A DNA stretch of 64,000 nucleotides, taken from contig BSBN01001752.1 in assembly GCA_027924645.1 (NCBI GenBank), positions 15,801,001 through 15,865,000 on the forward strand, given 5' to 3'. Source of the DNA: Cunninghamia lanceolata (lineage: Eukaryota; Streptophyta; Pinopsida; Cupressales; Cupressaceae). Within the stretch, counting starts at the first letter, position 1. Every line of letters starts with the position of its first letter. Shown here in pieces: positions 24,130-36,160 of the stretch. The position numbers and the translations under genes were made by a program. Under the pieces are notes generated by a model, which worked only from the letters and a program-made list of their open reading frames with translations, was not told the DNA's origin and ran no database searches.

Positions 24130-26854
24130 TGTAGGAGTCAAGGACAACACTGAGAGGGGGGGTGAATCAGTGTTGTATGAAATTTCTAATCTTTTTACAA
24201 ATTTTAACTTGCAGAGTACAAGGAGAGAGAGCTATCATTGATTTCTCACATACATGTGTACATAACTGAGAATGAAAAACAAAAACTCATGAGTAAAACA
24301 TATATCCATAGAGAGAAGATCAAGACACAAGAATTGCACGAGTGGAAAACCCTCCAGTGGTAGAAAAACCACTCCAGAATTGCCTCACTCGCTTAACTGA
24401 AAAATATGCCTCACTGGCAATACAAATTGTATCTAGGAGCACCAACTCCTTATAGAGCACCAACTCCAATACCAAACAGAAGCACCCACTTCCAACACTA
24501 ATATACCTCATTGGTAAACAAATAGGTCTCACTGACCTACAAGCCTCATTGGCTAATACAAGGCCTCACTGGCATATTGTGCCTCACTGGCATAAACAAT
24601 TACCATCATAAAACTCTGTATGCAAGAATTGATTGCTATTCAATCTGATTTGCACCATTCAAGTCAACTCATCTGCAACATATATTTTATCATTTCAATC
24701 CTCTGACATTTTATTCTTGAATCATCTAATTCACCTTTGCATGTTGATCTGCACAACATCACTCATATATGTCTGTCAAAATGGTCATTCTATTCAAGTT
24801 CAATCCCACATCCGGATACACTCAACAACACTTCACAACACTATATGTTTCATCTCTATCTTTTAATGCACACCATCAATGCACCTGAAAAACAATTTTA
24901 TACAAATTTAATGTCCTTTCACCTTCAAAACATATTTTCATTATCTTCTTATCAAAACCTTTCATCTTCTCTGAAAGAAAATAATATTTGATTGCTTCAA
25001 ATAGATCTCCATTATGTATTCTTTATAAACTGCAAAAACAATTCATCTGCAAGAAGAAAATCTTATTCAATGTTATAAAAATTCATATTTCTCTCTCAAA
25101 CAAAATTAATATCTTCCATAATATATTTTGAATCTGCCCCTGTAATAAAATCTCTGTCCTCATTTTCATCTTCCATAAAAAATACTGTAAATACCTGTAA
25201 TCAAACTCTTTATCTTCTCAAGAAAAACAATCTTCAATAAAATCTAATAAAATTTTTGAGAACTTTCATCTTCTCAAACAAAAAACTCTTTCATCTTCTT
25301 CAAACCCTTTAATCTGCAAAAATAAAATCATCTTAAAGAAAAACTTTCATGCTTATTTTCATGTTCTTCTTCCAAAAAATCCATCTGTAAACCCATTCAT
25401 ATTCCCTGCAAGAAACAATAAAAATAATCTTTTTCAAAGGCATTTTCTTTCCTCTATTTTTCTATCTTTGTAGAAACTTCAAACCTTTTTTTCTTTTTCT
25501 TCAAATTCTTCATTTATTTTCAACAAGACTCTTTATATCTCTGACAAAATATTTTTCAACTTCTTCTATGAAATCTTAATTTGCCTCTGAAAAATTTCTT
25601 CATTCCGTCATAAAATTTTCAAAAAAAACTTTTCAATTTTCTTCTCTAAAAATATTCTCCAATCTGTAAATATTGTCTTCAAAAATCTCTCTGCATATGA
25701 TCTTTCACTTGCAAAGAAAACAAGACATTTCTCCAAAAAAAATCTTCTAATCTTCTCACAATTTCTTTCCAAAAAAAATATATTTTTGTGCCAAAATATA
25801 AAATCTCCTCAAAAGAAATCCTGATGATATCTCTTTAAATTAGAAAAAGCAATTTCTAATTTTTTTAAAAAAACTTATCACAAAAAATTGATAGCTTTTA
25901 CTATTAAAAAAAATCATGTATAAGGGCCGACCACATAGTGGTTTTTAAGAAAGGTTTCTAAAAATTAGACTAAAGCCATAAAAGGCTTAGTGATCGGCAT
26001 CGTCCTCCTTTAATAAATAAATACTATGTTCCCTCTAAAAAAGGCAATTCGATGCCTTAAAAAAATGAAGATCATCGGGCTTTAAAACTTTAATTTTGTT
26101 TCCTTAAAGGCATGAAACGTGCCCACTTCACATAGTTTTTTTTAAAAAAATCTTTTGACATGATTTCCCGCTCAGACTCCTTATGAGTTAACCGGTGTGG
26201 ACTGTAGCTAGGAAAGGAGGGTAGTCAACCTCATGATGCAAAGACCCTTTAACAAGTCACTTTTAAGTGACTAACCTGTGTAACAGGTCAACAACAAATT
26301 AAATCAAAAAATGATTTCTATTGTGAAGAGCAAAGAAGGTTATAAAATAGGTTTTTAGAGGCAAAGAATAAGATATAGAACTAGAGCTCCCATCAACAAG
26401 TGTTATCATTTCTGCCCTGTGAACCTTCAAGTTGAACCTTGAATTTTGATCATTTAACATTGAATTTTGCTATGAAGAATGTGAACTTTGTCATGAAGCA
26501 ATTCCAAATTCTCTTAGTAGGAGATCAAACATGAAGCAACTCATCACAAACATGAAGTATAGTAACAACACACATGAACACTCTTCAGCTTGAACCATGA
26601 TGAAGACCATGAAAACCATAAGATTATACCATCAATCCAATAACAACATCAAACATCAACACTTCTGTCTTGAAATGATGCATTCAAAACCTTACCATAT
26701 GATGTAAACTCTACAGAAGATGCTATGAACTTGTGAACTCATATTCCTGTCAACAATGTCAACCTTAACATGCTTGGAGATATACTGATTGAGACCACAT
26801 CTCCTGCAAGACCTTTTTGACATCAATGATAATCTAACACCATCAACCACAACA
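24130..26854. mobile_element. LTR-type insertion B (2725 bp) in the RNase H gene
   Basis: Bounded by TGTAGGAGTC and CCACAACA. It separates ...ISWMSK (26855 upward, minus) from VVALSTT (24129 downward), which are adjacent in intact copia RNase H. It shares the leading hairpin and the GACATCAATGA end motif with A and C. The middle (about 25000-25900) is strongly pyrimidine-biased with many TCTTC words. Flanks do not give a clear target duplication. It is long for a solo LTR and could hold more than one insertion. Confidence 0.7.
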
Positions 26855-27109
26855 TGTCCCTTACTCATCCAACTAATTGCACCACCAAATAAAGTAAATA
26901 CATAAGCACTAGTGGATTGTCTGCTATCAACATCACCTGCCCAGTTTGAATCCACATAACCATGAATCTCAAGGGAATGCATGTCTCCTACCAAATTACC
27001 AAGATAACGCAAGGAATACTCTGAGGTACCTCACAAATATCTAAAGACTCTTTTAACTGCATCCCAATGAACTCTACTAGGATCAGATATATATCTGGAA
27101 AGAACTCCC
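26855..27109 (-). pseudogene. pol: RNase H N-terminal and RT end of the inner copia element
   Basis: Minus translation gives SDPSRVHWDAVKRVFRYL, a stop, then GTSEYSLRYLG, HGYVDSNWAGDVDSR and STSAYVFTLFGGAISWMSK. These are the end of the connection domain and the first part of copia RNase H, whose catalytic aspartate in YVDSNWAGD is retained. Confidence 0.92.
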
Positions 27110-29010
27110 TGTTGAACACAATGGGGTGCTGAGAGGGGGGTGAATCAACACACTTAAAAACTTTATTCAAACATTTATTGATAAAACTAAATAGCTTTGA
27201 AAACATAAAGGAAAACATGCAAATCAAGAGTCAACACATAACACCATTGTTTTTACATGGAAAACCCTAAAATAGGGAAAAACCATAGTGAGGATTAGCT
27301 CACAATATAATATGCTCACTGCAAAAGATATTACAACATTATTTTAGGGCTTCAACCCAAGAAAGCTACTACTCCCTGAATGCTCAGCTCACTGCTATTA
27401 CAATGATAATTTATAGATATAAGGATTGCTATGGAGAGTACATATGTTGTATGTTGATGGTGCATTATGCTATTCTTGCTCAATATCTACCTTCAAACTG
27501 ATTCTGCACATTTCATATCTTCTTCTACTCTGCTATCTTCTTATTCACCTTAATTGCCTTTCAAATGAATTATATCTTCTATATATATTCTCAGCAAGAT
27601 CTTGAAACATTGATTAGGTCGGCATCTAAAACAATATTGAATGTAACGTGTAGCTAGTCACTGGTCGGCCTTAACACATGCAAAATGATGACAAATCATG
27701 TTGCGGACCTTAGGGAATTATGAAACACATCATGACACATCATTCCATACCTTCTAGACTTGGAGAAACTAGTTAGAAGCCTCCACATGCAATAGGTACT
27801 TAACTAGTCGGCTCATACTACTTGATACTGTTGACTATTCATCTTTCAACTACTAGGGATAAGCCAAAAACTCAATGTGGACCAAGGATTCGACCATGCA
27901 AGAGCTCAATAACAATCATACACCTTATCAGAGAAGTATCATACCAACCTATGCATCTGCAAGACAAGAAATGTATCAGTCTATAGAGAACAAAGTCTTT
28001 CAAACCTTATGTAATGCTTCATAACCCAAAATATGATATTGTGGTGAAGTGCAGGGTCTGGAACCTTCTATAAATGATCAAAGATATTAATGGATGCTAC
28101 TCATTAGATCCGCACACCACTGTCTGAAGTTTCTGGAGGAATTCAAGAAGGCTTAGGTACTTAGAGTTCCAAAAGACAATTATACTTACAACTTTGCTTA
28201 CAGCTATGACATTTTGATGCGGTACTGAAAAATGAGAATTATCTATATGTGGATCATATCTGATGTGTCTTGGACCATATACCACCTCCACATAAGCTTT
28301 GATAATAGATTTATACATATTTCATCTTTTGAAGAACTTAACTTGTATATTCAGGCTCCGGGATACAGTGTGATGCCTTTGTCACTTGAGTAATGTCTCT
28401 GCAGACCACTAGAACACTTGAAACTTCATCATAGCATATAACATATTGATCTTAGGCATTTCTTAGAGCCGCATGACAAACAAATCTCTTCTAGAGGAAT
28501 GCGGAGCATTCCATTGTCTCCCTATTACTGCTCTGTTCTGCCTTAATGATGGGCGATGAACTATCCCTTTGTAACTTTTCATGCTAAAAGAATGAGAGAC
28601 TAAAACCTTGGATATAACATTTCAATACATGTTAGAAACTATCATTAGAACCACATTGACAACTCTCTCTTTGCATAGAAGTGCGGACCAATTCAAGTTG
28701 ACTCTGCTTTAGGTTTTGCACTGAGAATGCCTTAGACACTTTTCTACTTCTTGCCCTTGAGTGCGGTACTCCCAACTGATGAGATATGTTTGTATATATG
28801 CAGGAATCATGCAAGCATATGAGTGTTTTCCTTCGTATCATGTTCAAGCCCAAAATAGATCCATACTTAGACCATTTTCTCTTCTCCTAGACTGATTTGC
28901 CTTGACCATATTGACTCTTCCTTTGTACAAGTCTGTCTATGCATTTCCATATGTTATGCTGACATCAATGTATACTATGTTGACATCAATGACAACACAT
29001 ATTGCCAACA
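27110..29010. mobile_element. solo LTR C (1901 bp) with perfect target duplication
   Basis: Starts TGTTGAACACA and ends TTGCCAACA, flanked on both sides by CTCCC (27105-27109 and 29011-29015). Removing it restores a continuous copia reading (SQTMGVLSRYISDPS) across the junction. No coding potential inside. Confidence 0.95.
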
Positions 29011-30120
29011 CTCCCATTGTTTGGGAAATGTTTGGTCTAGTACAAACCATAACATACATCAAACTTCTGATTGCACTCCGATAAGGCAATCTGCTCATGT
29101 CTTCAATCTCTGATGGGGATGTTAGACATTCTGAGGCCGATAACTTTGTTCCAACTGTAAAAGGAACACATAATCCAGTCTACAATCCTGCATGTTAAAC
29201 CTTTGTAAAATTGAATTGACACACTTACTCTAGCCAAGCCATGGTTTTTTGTTCACTCTATCTCTTCTTATTTCCATCCCAAGAATGTGTTTAGCTACAC
29301 CAAGATCTTTCATTTCAAATTTAGCTACAATTTGATACTTTAGTTCTGAAATCATTTCTTTCACTTTACCAATAAATAACATATCATCAACATATAATGC
29401 AATAAACGAGAAACAATCACCATCAAATTTATAATAATCATAGTGATCAGATTTAGAATGCTTGAATCCCAATCTCAACACATATGTATCAAATTTATGG
29501 TATCACATCCTAGGACTTTGTTTGAGGCCATACAAATATTTCTTTAATTTACAAACCAAATTACTTTCACCTTTCACCATGTAGTGCTTTGGTTGTGTCA
29601 TATAAATATCCTCCTCCAAATCACCATGAAGGAAAGTCGTTTCCACATCCATTTGCTCAACCTATAGATCATAAGAACCAACAATACAAATCAGAAATCT
29701 AATGGACGCCATTTTTGCAATGGGAGAAAAAATCTCACCATAATCAATGCCCTCAACCTAAGAGTAACCTTTCGCAACCAACCGTGCTTTATACTTCTCA
29801 ATACATCCATCTGAACCAATCTTTTTCTTGAACACCCATTTGCAACCAACACGTTTTCATCCTTTAGGCAATGGCACTAGGTCCCATGTATCATTCTTTT
29901 TCAAAGATGTCATTTCTTCATCCATAGAAATCTTCCAAGACTCTGCATCATTCATACCTAATGCCTCTTCTATAGATCTAGGTTCATCTATGTTAGTATT
30001 GAAAGAAAAAATACATCTCCAGGCATCATGTGAATACCTTTCAAGTGGTTATATATGCCTTGTAGACCTTCGAAAAAGTTGAGTTGGAGGTTCTTCCTCC
30101 TCTCCCGAAGATTCAGAGAT
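29011..30120 (-). pseudogene. pol: reverse transcriptase of the inner copia element
   Basis: On the minus strand: MDEEMTSLKKNDTWDLV, GCKWVFKKK, KARLVAKGYS (stop) [37 protein letters not shown], the active-site box ALYVDDMLFIG near 29370, MKDLGVAKHILGMEI, and YRSAIRSLMYVMVCTRPNIS next to the C insertion. Scattered TAA/TAG/TGA codons and at least two frame changes break it. The two catalytic aspartates of YVDD are intact. Confidence 0.93.
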
Positions 30121-30375
30121 AGATGAGATCTCCTCAACTTCATGTCTATGTAGGGGCCTAGATTCAACTTTCTCAGGCGTAGAAGGGAGTTGAATCACAT
30201 CTTTCTGTTCACTTTGTTCTGGCTGCAATGTAATAGAAGAAGGCTTAGTTTCTCTAAAAAGAACACTTCTACTATATATTACCTTTTATGCAACAGGGTC
30301 CCAAAGCTTGTATGCTTTCACACCATAACTATACCCGATGAAGATACATTTCATAGCCTTGTTCTCCAACTTTGT

Positions 30376-31310
30376 TCACTTCTCATTTGGCACATGTGCA
30401 TATGCCTCGCAATTAAAAACTCTAAGATGTCTCGGTGAAGGCTTGTGCCCCAACCACACCTCCATAGGCATTTTATCAACAAGAGCTGATGTAGGAGACA
30501 TGTTAATCAAGTAGCAAGTAGTAGCAATAGCTTCAGCCCAAAACTTTTGTTCGAGACTAGCACCACTAAGCATACTCCTAGCTTTCTCCATTAGTGTCCT
30601 ATTCATTCTTTTTGCAACTCCATTCTGCTATGGAGAATACAGAGTTGTCTTTTGTCTCTGAATGCCACAATCTTTACATAATCTATCAAAATCATTAGAG
30701 CAAAATTCGCTGCAATTGTCCATCCTCAAACATTTTATATTCTTTCTAGACTGCAACTCAACCATTGCTTTAAATTCTTTAAATCGATTGAAAACTTCTG
30801 ATTTATTCTTTAGAAAATATACCCATTTCCTTCTGCTATAATCAACAATAAATGAAACATAATATGTGGATTTCGCAATGGAAGGAACAACTACAGGACC
30901 AAACACATCAGAATGAATAAGACCTACTACACCACAAGATTTATGAGAACTCGAGTAAAACTAAACGTAGTTTTTTTACCATAAATGCAATGCTCACAGA
31001 AATCAAAATCAAGATTACAATCAGTCAACTCTTCAACAAGGTTTTTATTTTTCAAGGTCTTTAGACCCTTTTCTCCTATGTGGCCTAATCTCAGGTGCCA
31101 TAACATAATCTTCTCTGCAGATAATTTTAGTTCAGAAGAAAGAGCACCCTTAGGTACCCAGAAGCCATGAACATCCATTGAAAATGAAACCCTCTCTTTT
31201 TCCAATGAAGTAGTCATAGATTTGCCTTTTGCAAAAGTAATATTGCACACAACAGTGCATGCATCAAGCTTATACAATGTGTCAAATATGACACCTCTAG
31301 CAACCACCAT
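30376..31310 (-). pseudogene. pol: integrase of the inner copia element
   Basis: The pre-integrase zinc domain (LWHLRLGHIGEKGLKTL and FCEHCIYGK) lies at about 31130-30980. The catalytic core starts near 30906 with FIVDYSRR and LRMDNCSEF, then a stop, then QNGVAKRMNRTLMEKAR near 30620. In copia integrases the third catalytic residue is the glutamate of the VAERMNRT motif, and here that codon is AAA (lysine). The frame continues through FWAEAIATTCYLIN and HLRVFNCEAYAHVP to a stop at about 30376. Confidence 0.92.
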
Positions 31311-31544
31311 AGCACCTTACCATCTTGCATCCTGAATAAAAAAGACTACCTGCACACCTGCATCTATTAGTTTGCTCACAGATAATAAATTTCGTGCTAA
31401 TCCAGTGGTATGCAACACATCATTAATCCTTTTTATTCTACCATAAGGAAATCTAATTTTAACTTTACCACATGGCCAACAATATTTAAATGAGAATCAT
31501 CACCCAAGTACACCTTACCTCCATCAAATTCTTCATATTTAGAA

Positions 31545-32438
31545 AACTAATCTGTATTAGGGGTCATATGGAAAGATGCACTTGAGTCAATTAACCATGC
31601 ATCATTACCTGCAAGAGTGGCCAAAGCTACAATGAACGCATCACCATCTTCCTTCTTAGACTCATAATCAAAATCAAATTTTTTTTTCTTCTTTTCTTCT
31701 TTACACTCCTTATGAAAGTGTCTAGGTTTACCACAATTCCAGCAAATAACTTTGGAATTTCTATGAGATTTGGATCTCCCTTTGGACTTGGATTTGTCAC
31801 GCTTCTTGCTCTTCTTGCCCTTTTCTTTGGGTCTTCCATAAACACTTAGGGCTTCTTTGGCACTAATGGATATCTTCCTCCTCATTTCTTTAGAAAGTAA
31901 AGAGCCCACAACATCTTCAACTTTCAAGACAACAGAAGTACTCACAATCACCATAACAAGAGAATCCCACGAATCAGGCAAAGAACAAAGTAGTATCTGA
32001 CATCTCTCTTCCTCATCCATTTTTACACCAACGATTTCAATTGAGACACCAACATATTGAATGCTTCCAGGTGGTCTGTGATTCATCCACCTCTTCCATT
32101 CTTAAGGAATAAAGTTCCTTCCTCAACAAAATCTTGTTCACTAAAGATTTGGCTTGATATATCTCACCGAGTTTCTTCCATAGTTTCTTTGTAGAGGGTT
32201 CTTGATGGACATTGATTAAAACAGAGTATGTTAGGCACAATCAAATTAGACTCTTGGCTTTACGATCTATAACATCATATTTAGCAACCAAAGTAGCATC
32301 TGTGGGCCTTGAAACATTTTCATCAATAGCATTCCATAGATCTCGATCAAATAACAAATCCTCTATCTTCAGCTTCCACATCTCAAAATTATTACCAGAA
32401 AATTTTTCTACCTCTATTCTCCCTGATGTGCTCGCCAT
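31545..32438 (-). pseudogene. gag: gag and protease start of the inner copia element
   Basis: The start codon is at 32438 (MASTSGRIEVEKFSG, NNFEMWKLKIEDLL). A stop at about 32241 and a frameshift near 32060 divide the frame into three. The third piece (from 32086) has LLCSLPDSWDSLV, a lysine-rich linker, and a zinc knuckle CWNCGKPRHFHKEC. The protease site follows, reading WLIDSSASFHMT, where the family has DSGAS, so the catalytic glycine is changed to serine. A stop falls nine residues later. Confidence 0.93.
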
Positions 32439-32548
32439 CTGAAAATCCTTGCAACAAGATCATAAAGTGTCTTCTGCATGAGCTCCTACTCAAAATTGGA
32501 TTAGTTCAAAAAACCCAACAACCCACAATTAAAACCAAAGGTGATCAA

Positions 32549-32560
32549 GCTCTGATGCCA
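32549..32560 (-). other. primer-binding site of the inner copia element
   Basis: Minus strand TGGCATCAGAGC, one mismatch from the tRNA-Met site, directly after the 5' LTR and about 110 bp before the gag start codon. Confidence 0.88.
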
Positions 32561-32561
32561 C

Positions 32562-33539
32562 TTATAAGGAAGCTAAGGTAGCATAAAAAATTCTTACACT
32601 AATCTTGAGGGGAAGGATATGTAGAACTGTTTAGATCTTTACAGTAGTTACAGAAGTAAACACAAATAACAATCATACCACAACACAATAATTACGTGGG
32701 GAAACCCTTTCGAGAGAAAAACCCCACCCTCCAAAGCTGCTGAATATATTATTCATGAATCAAGAAGATTACAATATACTTGCAGAGAAAGCTTTCACAG
32801 GAGTATAACCAACCAGAGATCTAGAGGCAACTCAACATATCTAAGACTCTTACACACAACCTCCATCTCAAGCTTCTGATATATAGGAGATACAATACAA
32901 TAAACTGTCAACAATAATTACAAAACCATGAGCCAAAACCACCCAAAAGTGGCACCCAAATTATCTCCAATCAAAGATGCCTTGTGATGTGCCAAATCAC
33001 GCATCATCAAGCGTAACTCTCCCCTTTACATCTCTTTTAAGTGTTCAACATGTTTTCACATTTCCCAAAATAGGAGGTCCAACTTCCGAAGGCCGTAACT
33101 TTTGATTTGGGTGTCTAATTAATGAACCGTTTGATGCGTTGGAAATATCATGAAGAGATCTATCAAGCTATAATCCACTTTGTTGATTACGACAACTTTT
33201 AGGGTATTTAGGGACCTTAAGTGCCTCAAATTTGAGTTTGAAACTTTTCCAGGAGTTTAAAAAAATGGAAACTTTAATATCTTGCAATCCAGGTATGATC
33301 TTGAGTCGAAACTCACCTAAGATGTTTACTTGGCAGTTCCACACCTTTTGGAAAAATTTCATGTCCGTCCATGCTCAAATGTAGAGTTACTAAAAATAGT
33401 AAGCCCTGATATGTTTATCCCCTTTTGGAAACTTTGAAAGTTCTAAACCATTCTTCAAAATAAATGGTATTTGAAAAGACCAAAATTGGGAAGAATAGAA
33501 ACCTTTTGTAGTTGCAAGGTTGAGACACCTTTCCTAACA
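32562..33539 (-). repeat. 5' LTR of the inner copia element (978 bp)
   Basis: Uninterrupted copy of the LTR. In minus orientation it starts TGTTAGGAAAGGTGTCTC. It contains GTGGGGAAACCC ... GAAAAACCCCAC, one of the hairpin motifs discussed in the findings. Confidence 0.92.
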
Positions 33540-34198
33540 ATGGCATCTCACATTTTTGATGTGGAGGATACTTTAGAGGACATGCATTTCATCTTTGATG
33601 GTAGTGATGTGATCAATTCATCTTCTGTGTTTCCAGATGCAATTTAGATCATATCCTCTCCTGGTTCTACTTATCTGATTGGGCAAATAATTTCTATTTT
33701 TGAGAAGACATCATTTTCCAATATGAGGTCACCAGAGTTGCATTACACACATTTTAATATGGATTCCTTATTCATTGAGGATGTGGGAATGACTTCTATA
33801 TTCACCAGTAGATCTATTTCTTTTGAAAGGAAGAAGTCTTGTTTGTAGGAGTGGATTGTTTTCTGTCTTCAAACATTCATCATTGGTTTTGGAGCTCATT
33901 CTTAGAGGGTTTCATAGTCTCTTTCTGCTCTCTCTTATGAGGGGCACTCATGATTGTACTTTTATGATGGATTCAGTTATTGGGGGGTCTTAGTATTAGT
34001 CCTTCTTCTATCACATGTAGTTGTTTTCTTTTCTCTCTTTTGGAGAGGAGTTTTCTCCCTCTTGGTTTTTCTCCTTTTTCTTCAATTATGAGAGATTCTT
34101 GTTCGTAAATGGGTACATGATCAGACCTTTATTTTCAGGACTCATCTTTCTTTCCTTTTAGCTTGTGTGTAATCTCCCTAAGTTGTACTTATGAAGGG
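33540..34198 (+). other. 3' internal part of the outer copia-type element
   Basis: Continues the outer element after the inner insertion. Fragmented frames (FDVEDTLEDMHFIFDG and later serine-rich pieces) and a pyrimidine-rich stretch with TCTCTTTTGGAGAGGAG lead to the LTR. No RT, integrase or RNase H motif is visible. Confidence 0.65.
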
Positions 34199-34482
34199 TG
34201 TTGGTGTAAATTAATATTTACACATTAACATAAGTTAATTAGGAAAGCAATTTCCTTTATTAGTTGTCAATCTTATCACATAAGATAAGATTTCTTTATT
34301 TTCTTTTCTACTTTGTCTATTTTTGACAAATGTGAATGTATAACTATGTAATTATTCTTTTGTGAATAATTCAATGTACATACAAGTATTGATTGCAATA
34401 TTGCCTCTTATTTCTGGCTTTTGCTTTTTGAAGCAATCTTCTTTGTCAAAGAAATACTATAGATGATTTTGGGAATCTAACA
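34199..34482 (+). repeat. 3' LTR of the outer copia-type element
   Basis: Pairs with 20096-20392; preceded by a short purine run GAAGGG. Confidence 0.92.
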
Positions 34483-34740
34483 CTTGCAACATGCAATGTG
34501 TAGCAAGACCCTGAACTCTGAACTTCCCATGACCTCAGAATCTATAAACAAATAGCAACTTACAATAGGCAAAGTGTAGCGAACGTCCAAACTCCAAACT
34601 TCCTGCACTTTAGGTTTTAGGGTCCAATTGCAACCTACAAATTTGTACTGGTAAACCCATTTAACATGTAGTTTGGATTATTTACCTACCTTGCAACCAG
34701 AGAGCCTAGAAAACACTAAGGCAAGGAAAATAATGAGGTC
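34483..34740. repeat. degenerate ~90-100 bp tandem repeat, right part
   Basis: Units with GCAACATGCAATGTGTAGC and GCAACTTACAATAGGCAAAG, each followed by AACTCCAAACTTCC-like text, continue the repeat interrupted at 20095. Confidence 0.55.
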
Positions 34741-35561
34741 TAATTCTCACACCAACAAGGCATAACTTCCTTGATTTATAAGTTGTTACAAACCAGTTCA
34801 TGTCAAATGCTCAAGGAAACATGAGCTCCAACCTAGCCACACAAGATCCTCCTAATGAACATGGTTCCCAAGGAACAAGGAGAAAATAAATACTTACCTC
34901 CAAACACAAGGGAAAGATCTACAATACAAATATGATGAAAGTGTTATGAAATGTTGTGCATGTTTGACACCAACGTCAATGTGTACCAAATAAAAGATAT
35001 GATCATCACCACCTATATGGACATAATGCAATCCAACAAGGCACCCACAAACATAATTACAACATATATAAAGGGGGATTCCAACGTCCCAAATTAATTA
35101 TTTCAACACATTGGATAATTATTACAACATGATAACTTCATCACACTCATGATTTTGTCTAACAATTCTCCCCTAGTAACAAGCTCAAGAACAATATATA
35201 TCTTCTTCTTTCTTGCCAAAATCTCTCAGAGAGTAATATTAAATTTATGTTAAAAGCCACCTTCAAAATTTCTTATCACAATTCTTGCACAACCATAGAC
35301 CTCGTATAATCTTATGACATTAGGATGTTTAATGAGCTTAAGTATGCATATTTCTCTTTTAATCTACATCTAGAACAAATTGACATGTCTAGGTTCAAAT
35401 CTCTAAGTGTTGTGAACATATTGACCTGCTTAACTACTTTATTACTTTTATTTACATTTCATCATTGGTCCTAATAGTTTGGGAGGTTTAGAAGATGAAA
35501 TCCTTAAACAAATAAAAATGATTCTTTAAATAAAAATAAAGAAAGCAATATAAATAAAATA
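34741..35561. other. AT-rich spacer
   Basis: No coding or terminal-repeat signature recognised up to the LINE's target duplication. Confidence 0.5.
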
Positions 35562-35572
35562 ATATAATCCTT

Positions 35573-35965
35573 GATTGCGTGGCAAACAACTTGTAAAGGG
35601 AAATTAAATGGAGGAGTTGGGTTCTGCGACTTGGAAAAACAAAACTTAGCTCTTGGGGCTAAATTGGTCTGGTCCTTATATCAAGACCCCAATGTGAGGT
35701 GGTGCCGAATTCTAAAGGAAAAAAATATTTGGATTTGGAAGACCCCAGCGGAATCTTAACTACACCCATTCTACTGAAAGGGTCCCATAGTTGGAACTTC
35801 ATTTAAAATTGTCGATGGCTAATTATAGATCATGTTTCATGGATCCTCCATAATGGTAAGAAAGAAAATCTATGGGAAGATTCAATAAATGGCCTACCCC
35901 CTTTGGTAGACATACCCAATTTGAAGGAACTTTGGAAAAACCTCTCAACTAGCCACGACAAAAAA
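35573..35965 (+). pseudogene. LINE ORF2, post-RT region
   Basis: Frame: AWQTTCKGKLNGGVGFCDLEKQ, NLALGAKLVWSLYQDP, WCRILKEKNIW, then after stops and a frame change HSWNFI, LIIDHVSWILHNGKKENLWED and NGLPPLVDIPNL. This is the conserved region following RT in plant L1-type LINEs, where GLGI.DL...N.AL..K..W is diagnostic. Confidence 0.85.
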
Positions 35966-35970
35966 ATATG

Positions 35971-36155
35971 CTGTCACTGTGAGTCCTGAATCGACCAAAT
36001 CTCTGCAATTCTTAGAGGATCTAATATGCTTCCATCAGTTGTCAATCCAATGGTAGGTCCGTCCATGGATCACATGATTCTACCAAGATAATTTCCTCCT
36101 CTTGTACGTAGGCCCAATTAGCAAGGAAATCAGCTATTTTATTCCCTTCTCGATA
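35971..36155 (-). repeat. left arm of a 185-bp inverted duplication in the LINE
   Basis: Reverse complement of 36557-36740 with roughly 10 differences by eye. The right arm is in its natural place at the end of the RNase H domain; this left arm is an extra antisense copy replacing part of the normal ORF2. Confidence 0.92.
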
Positions 36156-36160
36156 ATCCA

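Larger units (their letters stand above)
21640..33539 (-). mobile_element. inner Ty1/copia element (minus), itself split by three LTR insertions
   Basis: The 5' LTR is 33539-32562 and the 3' LTR is 23723-21640. The flanks are ATGGA (21635-21639) and ATGGC (33540-33544), a 4/5 target duplication. After subtracting insertions A, B and C the element is about 6.1 kb, typical for copia. Order on the minus strand: LTR, primer site, gag, protease, integrase, RT, RNase H, purine tract, LTR. Integrase before RT is diagnostic for Ty1/copia. Stops and frameshifts occur throughout. Confidence 0.93.
20096..34482 (+). mobile_element. outer copia-type element, gag only, interrupted by a copia nest
   Basis: The LTRs are 20096-20392 and 34199-34482. 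Both start TGTTGGTGTAAATTAATA and end GGGAATCTAACA. A tRNA-Met type primer site follows the 5' LTR, and GAAGGG precedes the 3' LTR. Removing the inner insertion (21640-33539) leaves about 2.5 kb: leader, gag fragment and a ~660-bp 3' part (33540-34198) without RT or integrase. It must have depended on another element for mobility. No matching target duplication is visible at its outer ends. Confidence 0.88.

Noticed and set aside
24120..26865. Target-site duplication for insertion B
   Set aside because: ACCAC on the left and TGTCC on the right do not match. The boundary is placed only from the interrupted RNase H reading frame and TG/CA ends.
20090..34490. Target-site duplication at the outer copia-type element
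   Set aside because: The 5 bp on the left (CCTAT) and right (CTTGC) do not match; no duplication claimed.
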